From assembly GCF_015751765.1 (NCBI RefSeq), contig NZ_JADOTX010000001.1, positions 6,634,001-6,698,000 on the forward strand: a DNA stretch of 64,000 nucleotides. The letters run 5' to 3'. The stretch is from Micromonospora ureilytica. GTDB taxonomy: Bacteria > Actinomycetota > Actinomycetes > Mycobacteriales > Micromonosporaceae. This document shows positions 53,557-61,369 of this stretch, one piece after another; position 1 is the first letter of the stretch, and each line of letters starts with the position of its first letter. The notes under the pieces were generated by a model that saw only the letters and a list, made by a program, of their open reading frames with translations, searched no databases and was not told the origin of the DNA. The position numbers were made by a program, and so were the translations under genes.

Positions 53557-53562
53557 TAGGGT
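53557..53562 (+). promoter_or_regulatory. -10 element TAGGGT of leaderless small ORF-FHA operon
   Basis: TAGGGT ends 6 bases before the ATG at 53569, the spacing expected if transcription starts on the start codon. No convincing -35 is seen. Confidence 0.5.
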
Positions 53563-53568
53563 CGGCGC

Positions 53569-53673
53569 ATGGCAGACCTGCTCACCGCGGAAGCGGTGCG
53601 AGATGAGCTGGGCGGGCTGACGGGCTGGTCCCCGACCCGGTGGATCGACGACATCGTCCGGAGTGCGGCATGA
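53569..53673 (+). CDS. 34-residue protein translationally coupled to FHA gene
   Basis: A short frame MADLLTAEAVRDELGGL...WSPTRWIDDIVRSAA whose TGA overlaps the ATG of the FHA gene. Its ATG lies 6 bases after a TAGGGT, which supports it as the first cistron of a leaderless message. The N-terminal LLTAEAVRDELGGLTGWS resembles the opening of pterin-4a-carbinolamine dehydratases, so it may be a remnant of such a gene or a short coupling peptide. Function unknown. Confidence 0.55.
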   Translation: MADLLTAEAVRDELGGLTGWSPTRWIDDIVRSAA

Positions 53674-54824
53674 GATTCGAGATCAGCAAGGTTCTGGATG
53701 CCATCGAGGGTCGGGTCTGCACGGACCCGTCGCTGGCCCGAGCCGTGGTCGACCTGGCCGAGGTGATCCGCTACCAGGACATCGACGGTGGTCGGCCGGC
53801 CAGCCTGCTGCGCCTCGGCATGGTCATCGACGCGCTCTCCCGCGAGCTGGAGGAGGACAGCGTCCAGGTCTACGCGGTGGTGCACCGGGCGTTGCTCTCC
53901 GACGCCGACCTCACCTCGAACGAGCGGATGGTCGTCCGCCGTTGGGCCGACGACGGGCTCGTCGAGGTGCTCGACAACCCGGGTGACCGGATGTTGGAGG
54001 TCGCCGACCTGCTCGGTCTCCCGGTGCTCAGCCGGGTCCGCTTCGACGGGTTGCGTGGTCGGTTCCCGTGGCTGGTCGAGCAGCCCGGTCGGGTGGTCGC
54101 CCCGGTGCCCGGCGCCGGCGGGCCGGTGTTCATCGCCCATGTCGGTGGTGGGCACTCGCCGGTGGCCGGCAAGCGTTCGCCGACCGGTGCCAAGCTGCTG
54201 GCCCGCCAGTGGCGCTGCCCGGAGTCGGGCTGCGCACTGTTCGGCGGCGGTGGTGGGGGTGGCGCGTTCGCCGACCTGGCCGGGGGTGCCGACCGCAGCC
54301 CCGCCGCGCAGCCGCCGCCCGCGCTGCGCAACGGCGTGCCGACCTGCCCCCGGCACGGCGCACGGCTCGGTGACGCCGGCCCGCGTCCGCGTACCGAGGT
54401 GCTCGCGGTGCGCGTCGGCGGCCTGGTCCGGCGGCGGTTCGTCCTCAGCGAGGAGCAGCCGATCGTGGCCGGTCGGGCTCCCGAGCAGGAGGGCGGAATC
54501 ATGCTCGGGCAGTGGCTCAACGACGAGGCCCGACGGTGGATCAGCCGTGGTCACGTCCACTTCGAGTTGCGGGTCGGCGAGGTCATCGTGACCGACGTCA
54601 GCACCAACGGCTCCGGCATCCGCCCGGCCGGTTCGATGAGCGAGTCGGACCGGATCCCGCTGGCACCGCAGCAGTCCCGGGTGCTGGGCGAGAACGACAT
54701 GGTGGAGCTGTACCCGGGGGTGCAGATCGGCCGGGCCGAGGAGTTGCCCACAGGCGCCCCGTTCACGCCCACCTCGGTGATGGCCGAGGCCCCGACCATG
54801 GCCATGCGCCTACCCCGCCCCTGA
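53670..54824 (+). CDS. FHA-domain protein
   Basis: 384 residues. The N-terminal 130 residues are helical (MRFEISKVLDAIEGRVCTD...) without a known motif. A middle Gly/Ala-rich part carries Cys pairs (WRCPESGC, PTCPRH) that may form a zinc knuckle. The C-terminal FHA domain (about 255-345) has VAGRAPEQEG, RRWISRGHVHF and VTDVSTNGSGI, the residues that hold phosphothreonine. It should read out Ser/Thr kinase signalling; a candidate kinase lies 8 kb away. It overlaps the 34-residue gene by four bases. Confidence 0.85.
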   Translation: MRFEISKVLDAIEGRVCTDPSLARAVVDLAEVIRYQDIDGGRPASLLRLGMVIDALSRELEEDSVQVYAVVHRALLSDADLTSNERMVVRRWADDGLVEVLDNPGDRMLEVADLLGLPVLSRVRFDGLRGRFPWLVEQPGRVVAPVPGAGGPVFIAHVGGGHSPVAGKRSPTGAKLLARQWRCPESGCALFGGGGGGGAFADLAGGADRSPAAQPPPALRNGVPTCPRHGARLGDAGPRPRTEVLAVRVGGLVRRRFVLSEEQPIVAGRAPEQEGGIMLGQWLNDEARRWISRGHVHFELRVGEVIVTDVSTNGSGIRPAGSMSESDRIPLAPQQSRVLGENDMVELYPGVQIGRAEELPTGAPFTPTSVMAEAPTMAMRLPRP

Positions 54825-54857
54825 CAACCCAGCGCTGCCCGCGGCGCGCCAACCCCG

Positions 54858-54918
54858 GTTGATCATGGAGTTATTGCCACGACACGCCGCGGCGGCGGGC
54901 AATAACTCCATGATCAAC
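54858..54918. repeat. GATCATGGAGTT-type intergenic hairpin, copy 2
   Basis: Arms 54858-54878 and 54898-54918 are perfectly complementary over 21 bp, the left one starting GTTGATCATGGAGTTATTG; the 19-nt loop is GC-rich. It lies between convergent FHA and rocD genes and can serve as their terminator. Copies 1 and 3 share the core. Confidence 0.85.
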
Positions 54919-54934
54919 GCGAGGGGGCGGTCCG

Positions 54935-56152
54935 TCAGGCGGCCAGCACCTCGGCCAGCTGGGTCATCGCCAGGTCGATCTCCTCTTCGGTGATCACCAG
55001 CGGTGGGGCGAGCCGGATGGTAGAGCCGTGGGTGTCCTTGGCGAGCACACCGCGGGCGGCGAGCCGCTCACACGCCTCCCGACCGCTCATCAGCGCCGGG
55101 TCGATGTCCAGGCCGGCCCACAGGCCCCGGACGCGTACCTCGACGAGACCCTTGCCGACCAGCCCTTCCAGGCCGGCCCGTAGCCGCTCACCCAGCTCGG
55201 CCGAGCGGCGCTGGAACTCGCCGGTGGCCAGCAGCCGGACCACCTCGGTCGCCACCGCGCAGGCGAGCGGGTTGCCGCCGAAGGTGGAGCCGTGCTGGCC
55301 GGGCTTGAGCACGCCGAGCACGTCGGCGTTCGCGGCCACCGCGGACACCGGCACGATGCCGCCGCCGAGCGCCTTGCCGAGCAGGTACATGTCGGGCACG
55401 ACGCCCTCGTGGTCACAGGCGAAGGTCGCGCCGGTACGCCCCAGACCCGACTGGATCTCGTCGGCGATGAACAGCACGTCGCGCTCGGTGCAGACCTGGC
55501 GTACGCCCGGCAGGTAGCCCTCCGGCGGCACCACCACACCCTGCTCACCCTGGATCGGCTCCAGCAGCACGGCCACCGTGTTCTCGTCGATCGCGGCGGT
55601 CAGCGCGGCCAGGTCGCCGTACGGCACGACAGTGAACCCCGGGGTGTACGGCCCGAAGTCGGCGCGGGCGTCCTCGTCGGTGGAGAAGCTCACGATGGTG
55701 GTGGTGCGCCCGTGGAAGTTGCCCTCGGCGACCACGATGTTGGCCTGCCCGGCGGGCACGCCCTTGACCTGGTAGCCCCACTTTCGGGCCACCTTGATCC
55801 CGGTCTCCACCGCCTCGGCGCCGGTGTTCATCGGCAGCACGAGGTCCTTGCCGCACAGTTCGGCAAGCTCCCGGCAGAAGTCGGCGAACTGGTCGTGGAT
55901 GAACGCCCGGCTGGTCAGCGTCAGCCGGTCCAGTTGGGCGTGCGCGGCGGCGATCAGCTGCGGGTGCCGGTGACCGAAGTTCAGCGCGGAGTAACCGGCC
56001 AGAAAGTCCAGGTAGCGGCGGCCGTCCACGTCGGTGAGCCAGGCACCCTCGGCGGACGAGATGACCACCGGCAGCGGGTGGTAGTTGTGCGCCGTCCAAC
56101 GTTCGGCGTCCCGGACCGCTCCCGGCGTCCGCAGCTTGTCATCCACGATCAC
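54935..56152 (-). CDS. rocD: ornithine-oxo-acid transaminase
   Basis: 405 residues, class III PLP aminotransferase. It converts ornithine to glutamate semialdehyde. Motifs: AEGNFHGRTTTIVSFS, ADEIQSGLGRTG with the PLP-binding Asp, MYLLGKALGGGIVPVSA with the Schiff-base Lys, and STFGGNPLACAVA. GTG 56152 overlaps the ddaH stop (GTGA); a longer frame to 56191 would run into ddaH. Second gene of a ddaH-rocD operon. Confidence 0.94.
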   Translation of the reverse strand: MIVDDKLRTPGAVRDAERWTAHNYHPLPVVISSAEGAWLTDVDGRRYLDFLAGYSALNFGHRHPQLIAAAHAQLDRLTLTSRAFIHDQFADFCRELAELCGKDLVLPMNTGAEAVETGIKVARKWGYQVKGVPAGQANIVVAEGNFHGRTTTIVSFSTDEDARADFGPYTPGFTVVPYGDLAALTAAIDENTVAVLLEPIQGEQGVVVPPEGYLPGVRQVCTERDVLFIADEIQSGLGRTGATFACDHEGVVPDMYLLGKALGGGIVPVSAVAANADVLGVLKPGQHGSTFGGNPLACAVATEVVRLLATGEFQRRSAELGERLRAGLEGLVGKGLVEVRVRGLWAGLDIDPALMSGREACERLAARGVLAKDTHGSTIRLAPPLVITEEEIDLAMTQLAEVLAA

Positions 56153-56970
56153 TTGTTTGCCTTTCCCTGACGGAGTCGCAGCGTGCAGCACTTCGGTCCG
56201 CCGCCGGCCTTGAGCAGCTCGGACAGGTCGACCCCGATGGTCTCGTAGCCCCGGTCGCGCAGCTTGGCGGCCAGGTCGGTGGCCTGCGCGGGCAGCACCA
56301 CGTGCCGCCCGTCGCTGACCGCGTTCAACCCCAGCACCTCGGCGTCGGCCATGGTGGCGTGCACGGCGTCGGGGAAGAGCCGGCGCAGCACGGCCTGGCT
56401 GCCCGGGGAGAACGCCTCCGGCAGGTACGCCACGGTCCGCTCGTCGAGCACTGTCAACGCGGTGTCCAGGTGGTAGAAGCGCGGATCGACCAGTTGCATG
56501 GTGATCACCGGGTAGCCGAAGACCTCCTGCAGCTGGGCGTGCGAGGCGTGCGCGGTGCGGAAGCCGGTGCCGGCCAGCAGGTGGTCACCGGCCAGCAGGA
56601 CGTCGCCCTCGCCCTCGTTGACGTGCTTCGGGTCGTACATCTCGAAGCCGGCGGCCTCGAACCAGGCCCGGTACGCCGGCGCCTCGTCGGCGCGCTGCGG
56701 GTCACGGAACTGCACGGCCATCGCCTTACCGTCGATCACGGTGCCGCCGTTGGCGGCGAAGACCATGTCGGGCAGGCCGGGCACCGGAGTGATCTCCTCG
56801 ACGGTGTGGCCCAGGTCAAGGTACGTCTGGCGCAGCTGCTCCCACTGCCGGACGGCCAGCGCGACGTCGACCGGCGCGCTCGGGTTCATCCAGGGGTTGA
56901 TGGCGTAATCGACGGCGAAGTACGTCGGCCGGCACATCAACAGGCGCTGGCTGGTGGCGTCCATCGTCAT
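56149..56970 (-). CDS. ddaH: dimethylarginine dimethylaminohydrolase / arginine-modifying amidinohydrolase
   Basis: 273 residues of the amidinotransferase/DDAH beta-propeller. LPDMVFAANGGTVIDG binds the guanidine; NEGEGDVLLAG gives the acidic residue near 121; FYHLDTALTVL the catalytic His167; GGPKCCTLRLR the catalytic Cys (261 or 262). It yields citrulline from (methyl)arginine; the adjacent rocD suggests arginine/ornithine catabolism. ATG 56970 follows GGGAGCAGGACA. Direct repeats lie 120-160 bases upstream. Confidence 0.9.
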   Translation of the reverse strand: MTMDATSQRLLMCRPTYFAVDYAINPWMNPSAPVDVALAVRQWEQLRQTYLDLGHTVEEITPVPGLPDMVFAANGGTVIDGKAMAVQFRDPQRADEAPAYRAWFEAAGFEMYDPKHVNEGEGDVLLAGDHLLAGTGFRTAHASHAQLQEVFGYPVITMQLVDPRFYHLDTALTVLDERTVAYLPEAFSPGSQAVLRRLFPDAVHATMADAEVLGLNAVSDGRHVVLPAQATDLAAKLRDRGYETIGVDLSELLKAGGGPKCCTLRLRQGKANK

Positions 56971-57373
56971 TGTCCTGCTCCCAGGGGTCGGGCGCGCCCG
57001 GCCACCGTGGCCCACGGGCTGGCGCCGTTGCTCAACGCTATGCGGCGTCAGCGGCAGAATCCACCACCGAGAGTTGCGCAGACCGAAGATTCGTTGCGTG
57101 TGGGCGGTGCGCAGCTGAGATTCGTTGCGTTTGTGGCCTGCGGGACGCCAAACGCCTCGCGGCCCGCGCGATCGGGGCTTCGGGCCTGCTCGATCGGGCC
57201 GGCCGGGAAATGCGTCGGGGCCCGGCGGTGACCGGGCCCCGAAGACACTTCAGGGGCGGCGAACCGCCGCCCCTGAAAGGGTGTCGCCCGGCCAGTGAAC
57301 CACCGGATGATCGGGCTGCCGGCGAACCGCCGGCTGTTCGCCGGTGCATCACCGGCGAGCGGAACAGTGCCCG
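56971..57373. promoter_or_regulatory. gene-free region with direct repeats and a row of hairpins
   Basis: About 400 bases with no convincing gene. The part nearest ddaH has a 13-bp direct repeat AGATTCGTTGCGT at 57087-57099 and 57118-57130 (31 bases apart) and a partial copy at 57072-57079, plausible activator or repressor sites for ddaH-rocD. The distal part holds four hairpins: 57215-57242 (11-bp stem), 57249-57277 (12-bp), 57318-57334 (7-bp) and 57339-57357 (8-bp). These lie 3' of the minus-strand gene ending at 57374 and probably terminate it. Confidence 0.65.
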
Positions 57374-58294
57374 CTAGAAACGATCCACAAACTGTGAGTC
57401 AAGCCACTCTCGGAAGCGCTGCACCCAGTCTCCGTCGGTGGTCGGCCAGTCGAACTGGCCGGTCATCGCCAGCACCCCGATCACGACCGCGGCCAGCCCG
57501 ATCAGCACGCCGAAGAGCGCGTCGGTCTTGCCGGCGACGTGCCGACGGCGGGTGGCCATCAGGCCGAGCACCGAGAGCACAGCACCGAACGCGCCGAGCC
57601 CGATGCCGTACCCGGCCAGGGTCCCGGTCAGCACGAACATCGCACCGGCGACCGAGACGATCAGGCCGAGGGTGGCGAGCAGGCTGGCCCGCGGCTTCGG
57701 GCCACGCGTCACCGGCGGCTCGGGGGCGGTCGTGCCGGGGGTCGGGTCGACGGGGCGGTCCGTGGTGGCCCGGTCGGTGGTGGTGGCCGGGTTCGTGGTG
57801 GCCCGGTCGGTGGTGTCGGGCCGACGGGTGGTGCTGTCGAGGTCGGCGTCCCGCTCGGCGGTGCGCGCCGTGCTCGGGACGACGGCGGTCTCCGCCTTCT
57901 GGGCGGCGCGAGGTTCGGGTGCGACCGGGCGGGCCGTGTTGTTCAGGGGCTCGGGTGCGACGGGACGGGTCGTGCCGTTCACGGGCTCGGGTGCGACCGG
58001 GCGGGCGGTGCCCCGGGACTCGGTCTCCACCGGTCGCGCGGTGGCGGCTCGGGCCACCGCGGCCCGCTCGTTGGCCCGCCGCTCGGCCTCGCTGACCTGG
58101 CCGCCGGTCGCGCCGCTGCTGCCGTACGCCGTCTGGTTGGCGTCCCGATCGGTGACCACCGGGCGGCCGACGCCGTCGTCGGACTGGCCCGTCTCGGTGA
58201 CCGGGGCGTCGCGGCCGTCCACGCGGCCGTCGAGGTTCTCGTCCCGCGTCGGCGCCGGCTCGGACCGGCGGGACAGCGAAGGAATCCTGACCAC
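57374..58294 (-). CDS. Pro/Thr-rich membrane protein
   Basis: 306 residues. The first ~200 are disordered and rich in Arg, Thr, Pro, with three near-copies of RPVAPEP and an Asp-Arg-Ala-Thr-Thr repeat. The last ~100 hold three membrane segments (LLATLGLIVSVAGAMFV, LGAFGAVLSVLGLMA, LFGVLIGLAAVVIGVLAM) and an acidic, Trp-containing tail. GTG 58294 is preceded by GGAGG at 6-base spacing and overlaps the previous stop by one base (TAGTG). Third gene of the operon that starts at 58787. Function unknown. Confidence 0.8.
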   Translation of the reverse strand: MVRIPSLSRRSEPAPTRDENLDGRVDGRDAPVTETGQSDDGVGRPVVTDRDANQTAYGSSGATGGQVSEAERRANERAAVARAATARPVETESRGTARPVAPEPVNGTTRPVAPEPLNNTARPVAPEPRAAQKAETAVVPSTARTAERDADLDSTTRRPDTTDRATTNPATTTDRATTDRPVDPTPGTTAPEPPVTRGPKPRASLLATLGLIVSVAGAMFVLTGTLAGYGIGLGAFGAVLSVLGLMATRRRHVAGKTDALFGVLIGLAAVVIGVLAMTGQFDWPTTDGDWVQRFREWLDSQFVDRF

Positions 58295-58620
58295 TACACA
58301 CCTCCTGTTGAATGCGTGGTGGCCGACGAAGAGGGTGGCACCCACGCGGTGTCGCCCCTCGAATACCCACTTGGGCGTTTCTTGACACCAATCCTGGGTA
58401 CGGCCGCCGAGACCAGCCCTGCCTGCTGCACGAACACCTCCCGCTTGTCGACGGCCAGGCCCTTGTCGTTCAGTACGTAACCGGTCAGCCAGACCCACCC
58501 GTGGTAGGTCGGGCGCGGGTCCACGCTCACCAGTCGAAGGCGCAGCGCCCGGTCACCGGCGAACTGCACCGAGCACGCCTCGCCGATCAGCAGCAGGTCG
58601 CCGGGCTTCAGGTCGGTCAC
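58294..58620 (-). CDS. 108-residue hypothetical protein
   Basis: Predicted mostly beta-strand in its first 75 residues (DLKPGDLLLIGEACSVQFAG, LRLVSVDPRPTYHGWVWLTGYVL), then a basic, poorly ordered tail. No family is recognised, though short beta-barrel proteins like this occur next to XRE-DUF397 pairs in this group. GTG 58620 overlaps the stop of the 56-residue gene (GTGA), which fixes the start over a longer open frame. It ends one base into the membrane protein gene. Confidence 0.75.
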   Translation of the reverse strand: MTDLKPGDLLLIGEACSVQFAGDRALRLRLVSVDPRPTYHGWVWLTGYVLNDKGLAVDKREVFVQQAGLVSAAVPRIGVKKRPSGYSRGDTAWVPPSSSATTHSTGGV

Positions 58621-58787
58621 GTCGGCCAGTGCCCACGGTTGATCGGAATGCGGTGGCGGGCCCGGCAGGGCAGCTCCGCGCCGCAGCGGCACACAGTGCG
58701 CCAGCGCGTCCAACTCCAGACGGGCCGGTGTCGACGGGCGAGGGTCAGCGCGGTGACCAAGACGTATTCGTTGTACGACACGCGCAC
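58617..58787 (-). CDS. 56-residue Trp/Cys/Arg-rich small protein
   Basis: A very basic peptide with Trp24, 26, 29, 54 and CRCGAELPC (Cys33, 35, 41), ending HRIPINRGHWPT. The HRPVWSW and RHRIPINRGHWP segments look like a conserved small-protein family of Micromonospora/Streptomyces relatives found next to XRE-DUF397 genes (recalled, not searched). GTG 58787 follows AAGGAC with 6-base spacing; GTG 58781 is possible. First gene of a three-gene operon with overlapping stops and starts, divergent from the XRE gene. The cysteines could bind zinc. Confidence 0.75.
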   Translation of the reverse strand: MRVSYNEYVLVTALTLARRHRPVWSWTRWRTVCRCGAELPCRARHRIPINRGHWPT

Positions 58788-59044
58788 GGTGGCGTCCTTC
58801 CCGATGAATAGCGTCTCGCCGGCCCACGGCTAATAAGCGCGCGTGCGGCAGCGGGCTATTGCCGACGCCATTCCCGACGCCATTTCTGGGATTTCCTGAT
58901 GCGTGACAGCATGTTCCACGCTGGCCACCTTGTGCAACGCCCACACCCGCCCTAACCTCAGGCCATATCGACACACGAGGAATGGTAAGGAAATGCGTGC
59001 CGGGCGAAACATTCGGTGTTGCAGGAGGAGAGCGGTGATGTTGC
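58788..59044. promoter_or_regulatory. divergent promoter region between small-protein operon and XRE gene
   Basis: 257 AT-richer bases. An 11-bp direct repeat CCGACGCCATT occurs at 58862-58872 and 58874-58884, a possible operator for the XRE regulator. GGAGGAGAG precedes the XRE start. No gene is seen. Confidence 0.45.
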
Positions 59045-59932
59045 ATGGCGGATGAAACAAGCGGGTCCACGGTGCCTCGGCGGCAGCTCGGGCGGCTGCT
59101 CACGCAGCTCCGCGAGGATGCCTCGGTGACGCTGGACGCCGCGGCCGAAGCACTGGACTGCTCGCGGCAGAAGGTGTGGCGCATCGAGAAGGGGTTGGTT
59201 CCGGTGCGCGTGGTGGACGCCCGAGCGATGTGCGTTCTCTATCGGGTGACCGACGCAATGGGGGAGATCGTCGCCGGCCTCGCGAAAGAGACTCGCGCCA
59301 GGGGTTGGTGGCATTCGTACGGTGATGTCGTCCCGTCGTGGTTCTCGCTGTACGTCGGCCTGGAATCGTCTGCCACGCTGATTCGCCGGTATGAGTCGGA
59401 GCTGATCCCCGGGCTTCTGCAAACCCGGGAGTACGCCAGCGAGCTGTTCCGCCGGAAGAATCCGACGATGCGCGCTGAGGATCGGGAAAAGTTGGTGGAG
59501 GTGCGGCTGCAACGGCAGGGCATCCTCGTTCGCCGGCTGCCCACCGCGCCCACCCTGCGGGTCGTCCTGAGCGAGGCCGTACTGCGGCGCACGATCCCCG
59601 ACCGCCGGGCGATGGCTCAGCAGTTGCGCCACCTGCTCGACGTGGCCGTGTTGCCGAACGTGAGTCTGCGGGTGTTGCCGCTCGCCGCCGGTCCGCCGTT
59701 GGCCAGCGAGACCGGCACCTTCGTCCTGCTGGACTTCCCGCAGGCGTTCGGCAGGGCGTCGACCGAGCCGACCACCGTCTATCTGGAGAACATCACCGGA
59801 GCGTTGTATCTGGACAAGCCGGCCGAGGTGGCCGCCTTCGAACATGTCTGGTCGGACCTGGAAGCGCTCGCATCGGCTGAGGCAGAATCAGAGAAAATGA
59901 TTACTTCGATCATCGAGGAGCATCATGACTGA
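59045..59932 (+). CDS. XRE-family regulator with DUF5753 domain
   Basis: 295 residues. An N-terminal helix-turn-helix (about 12-70; LGRLLTQLREDASVTLDAAAEALDCSRQKVWRIEKG), then the DUF5753 domain (about 85-285; WFSLYVGLESSATLIRRYESELIPGLLQT, LRVLPLAAGPPLASETGTFVLLDF). Such regulators are encoded with a DUF397 protein in many copies per genome in Streptomyces and relatives, behaving like regulator-antagonist pairs in development or antibiotic control. The DUF397 gene overlaps its end by 8 bases. Confidence 0.93.
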   Translation: MADETSGSTVPRRQLGRLLTQLREDASVTLDAAAEALDCSRQKVWRIEKGLVPVRVVDARAMCVLYRVTDAMGEIVAGLAKETRARGWWHSYGDVVPSWFSLYVGLESSATLIRRYESELIPGLLQTREYASELFRRKNPTMRAEDREKLVEVRLQRQGILVRRLPTAPTLRVVLSEAVLRRTIPDRRAMAQQLRHLLDVAVLPNVSLRVLPLAAGPPLASETGTFVLLDFPQAFGRASTEPTTVYLENITGALYLDKPAEVAAFEHVWSDLEALASAEAESEKMITSIIEEHHD

Positions 59933-60125
59933 CCTTGCCGGTGCCACCTGGCGCAAGAGCACCCGCAGCGGCGGGAGCGGCGGTGACTGCGTCGAGGTGG
60001 CCGACAACCTGCCCGGCGTCGTGGGCGTACGGGACAGCAAGGACCCGAGCGGTCCGGCGCTGACCTTCGCCCCGGCCACCTGGGCCGCGTTCGTGGGCGG
60101 CGTCAAGGAGCAGCGCCAGCGCTGA
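59925..60125 (+). CDS. DUF397 protein
   Basis: 66 residues starting MTDLAGATWRKSTRSGGSGGDCVEVAD, with VGVRDSKDPSGPALTFAPATWAAFV, the full DUF397 signature. These small proteins are thought to modulate the XRE partner encoded directly upstream. The ATG lies inside the XRE gene end, so the pair is translationally coupled. Confidence 0.95.
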   Translation: MTDLAGATWRKSTRSGGSGGDCVEVADNLPGVVGVRDSKDPSGPALTFAPATWAAFVGGVKEQRQR

Positions 60126-60203
60126 CCTCGACCAACCCACCGCCGGGACGCGACTCGATCAGCGCGCGGCCCGGTCGGGCGGGGCTGGCTATCCTTGGCA
60201 CCC

Positions 60204-61013
60204 GTGCCAGAGGGACACACGATCCATCGCCTGGCGGCCCGGCACGCCGAGCTGTTCGCCGGGGACAAGCTGCACGCCGCGAGCCCGCAGGGCCGTTTCG
60301 CCGACGGTGCCGCCCGGCTCTCCGGGACCGTGCTGGAGGGCACCGAGGCGTACGGAAAGCACCTGCTGCACCACTACGCCGGCGAGCTGACGCTGCACGT
60401 ACACCTCGGGTTGTACGGCAAGTTCGCCGACGGGCCGGGGGAGCCGCCGGAGCCGGTCGGTCAGGTGCGGCTGCGGCTGGCCAGCGACCGGCACTGGCTC
60501 GACCTGCGCGGGCCGACCGCCTGCGAGCTGCTCACCCCACCCGAGGTGGCCGCGCTGCGGGCCCGCCTCGGGCCGGATCCGTTGCGCGGCGACGCCGACC
60601 CGCAGCGGGCGTACGCCAGGATCGCCCGCAGCCCCACACCTCTCGCCGCGCTGCTGCTGGACCAGTCGGTGGTGGCCGGCACCGGCTTGATCTTCGTGAC
60701 CGAGGCGCTGTTCCGGGCAGGTCTGCCGCCCACGATGCCGGGCCGACAGCTGACCAGAACCGGCTGGGACGCGCTCTGGGCCGACCTCGTCGGGCTGATG
60801 CGGCTCGCCGTCGAGCAGGGCCGGATCGACACGGTTCGCGACGCGCACCTGCCGGAGGCGATGGGCCGCCCGGCGCGAGTGGACCGGCACGGTGGCGAGG
60901 TGTACGTCTACCGCCGCCCCGGCGCACCCTGCCACGTCTGCGGCACCGAGATCAGCCGCGGCGCCTTAACCGGCCGCAACCTCTACTGGTGCCCCACCTG
61001 CCAACCCAGCTAA
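60204..61013 (+). CDS. Fpg/Nei family DNA glycosylase/AP lyase (Nei2-like)
   Basis: 269 residues. After removal of Met the N-terminus is PEGHTIHRLA, giving the catalytic Pro and Glu of the Nei family; this demands the GTG start at 60204 rather than the TTG nine bases earlier. Lys52 (AYGKHLLHH) is the conserved DNA-contacting lysine. The C-terminal zinc finger CHVCG ... CPTC closes the protein. It excises oxidised bases and nicks the strand by beta/delta elimination. It resembles endonuclease VIII 2 of mycobacteria. Confidence 0.92.
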   Translation: MPEGHTIHRLAARHAELFAGDKLHAASPQGRFADGAARLSGTVLEGTEAYGKHLLHHYAGELTLHVHLGLYGKFADGPGEPPEPVGQVRLRLASDRHWLDLRGPTACELLTPPEVAALRARLGPDPLRGDADPQRAYARIARSPTPLAALLLDQSVVAGTGLIFVTEALFRAGLPPTMPGRQLTRTGWDALWADLVGLMRLAVEQGRIDTVRDAHLPEAMGRPARVDRHGGEVYVYRRPGAPCHVCGTEISRGALTGRNLYWCPTCQPS

Positions 61014-61369
61014 CCCCGCCCCACCCCACCCCCTCGCGCCCCCGCCCCGCCCCCGCCCCGCCCCCGCCCCGCCCGCGCCCCGCCCCGCCCGCGCCGATCT
61101 TGCAGTTTCTGTTGTCGACATGGGTGGATATGCGCCTTAGGTCGGGACAGAAAGTGCGAGATCGCCGAGCGGCGGAGTCTAGATCCCGGCGATCATGGAC
61201 CTGTGGTGCCTGTTTTGGGGTTTTACGGGCTCTTTGTCACCCACCACAACTCCATGATCGGCGGGGTAGCGCCGGTTGGCGGGCGTCGTTCCGGCAAACG
61301 TGACTTGATTGGCAGGGATCAAGCGCGCGTCATGCGTCGGGGTCGGCCGAACTGCGGTGTTGCCGGGCC
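61014..61369. repeat. intergenic block: C-rich tract plus two inverted-repeat elements
   Basis: 356 bases between convergent genes with no gene. 61031-61093 is a C-rich low-complexity tract of CCCCG units. 61095-61164 is an imperfect palindrome: CGATCTTGCAGTTTCTGT pairs with CGATCTCGCACTTTCTGT in reverse (two mismatches in 18). 61187-61264 is copy 3 of the GATCATGGA hairpin family (right-arm complement CGATCATGGAGTTGTGG). These elements may terminate both convergent genes; their repetition points to a REP-like family. Confidence 0.75.

Noticed and set aside
60989..61303. Pro/Arg-rich plus-strand frame
   Set aside because: Low-complexity translation of the C-rich tract and the hairpin elements; no start signal.
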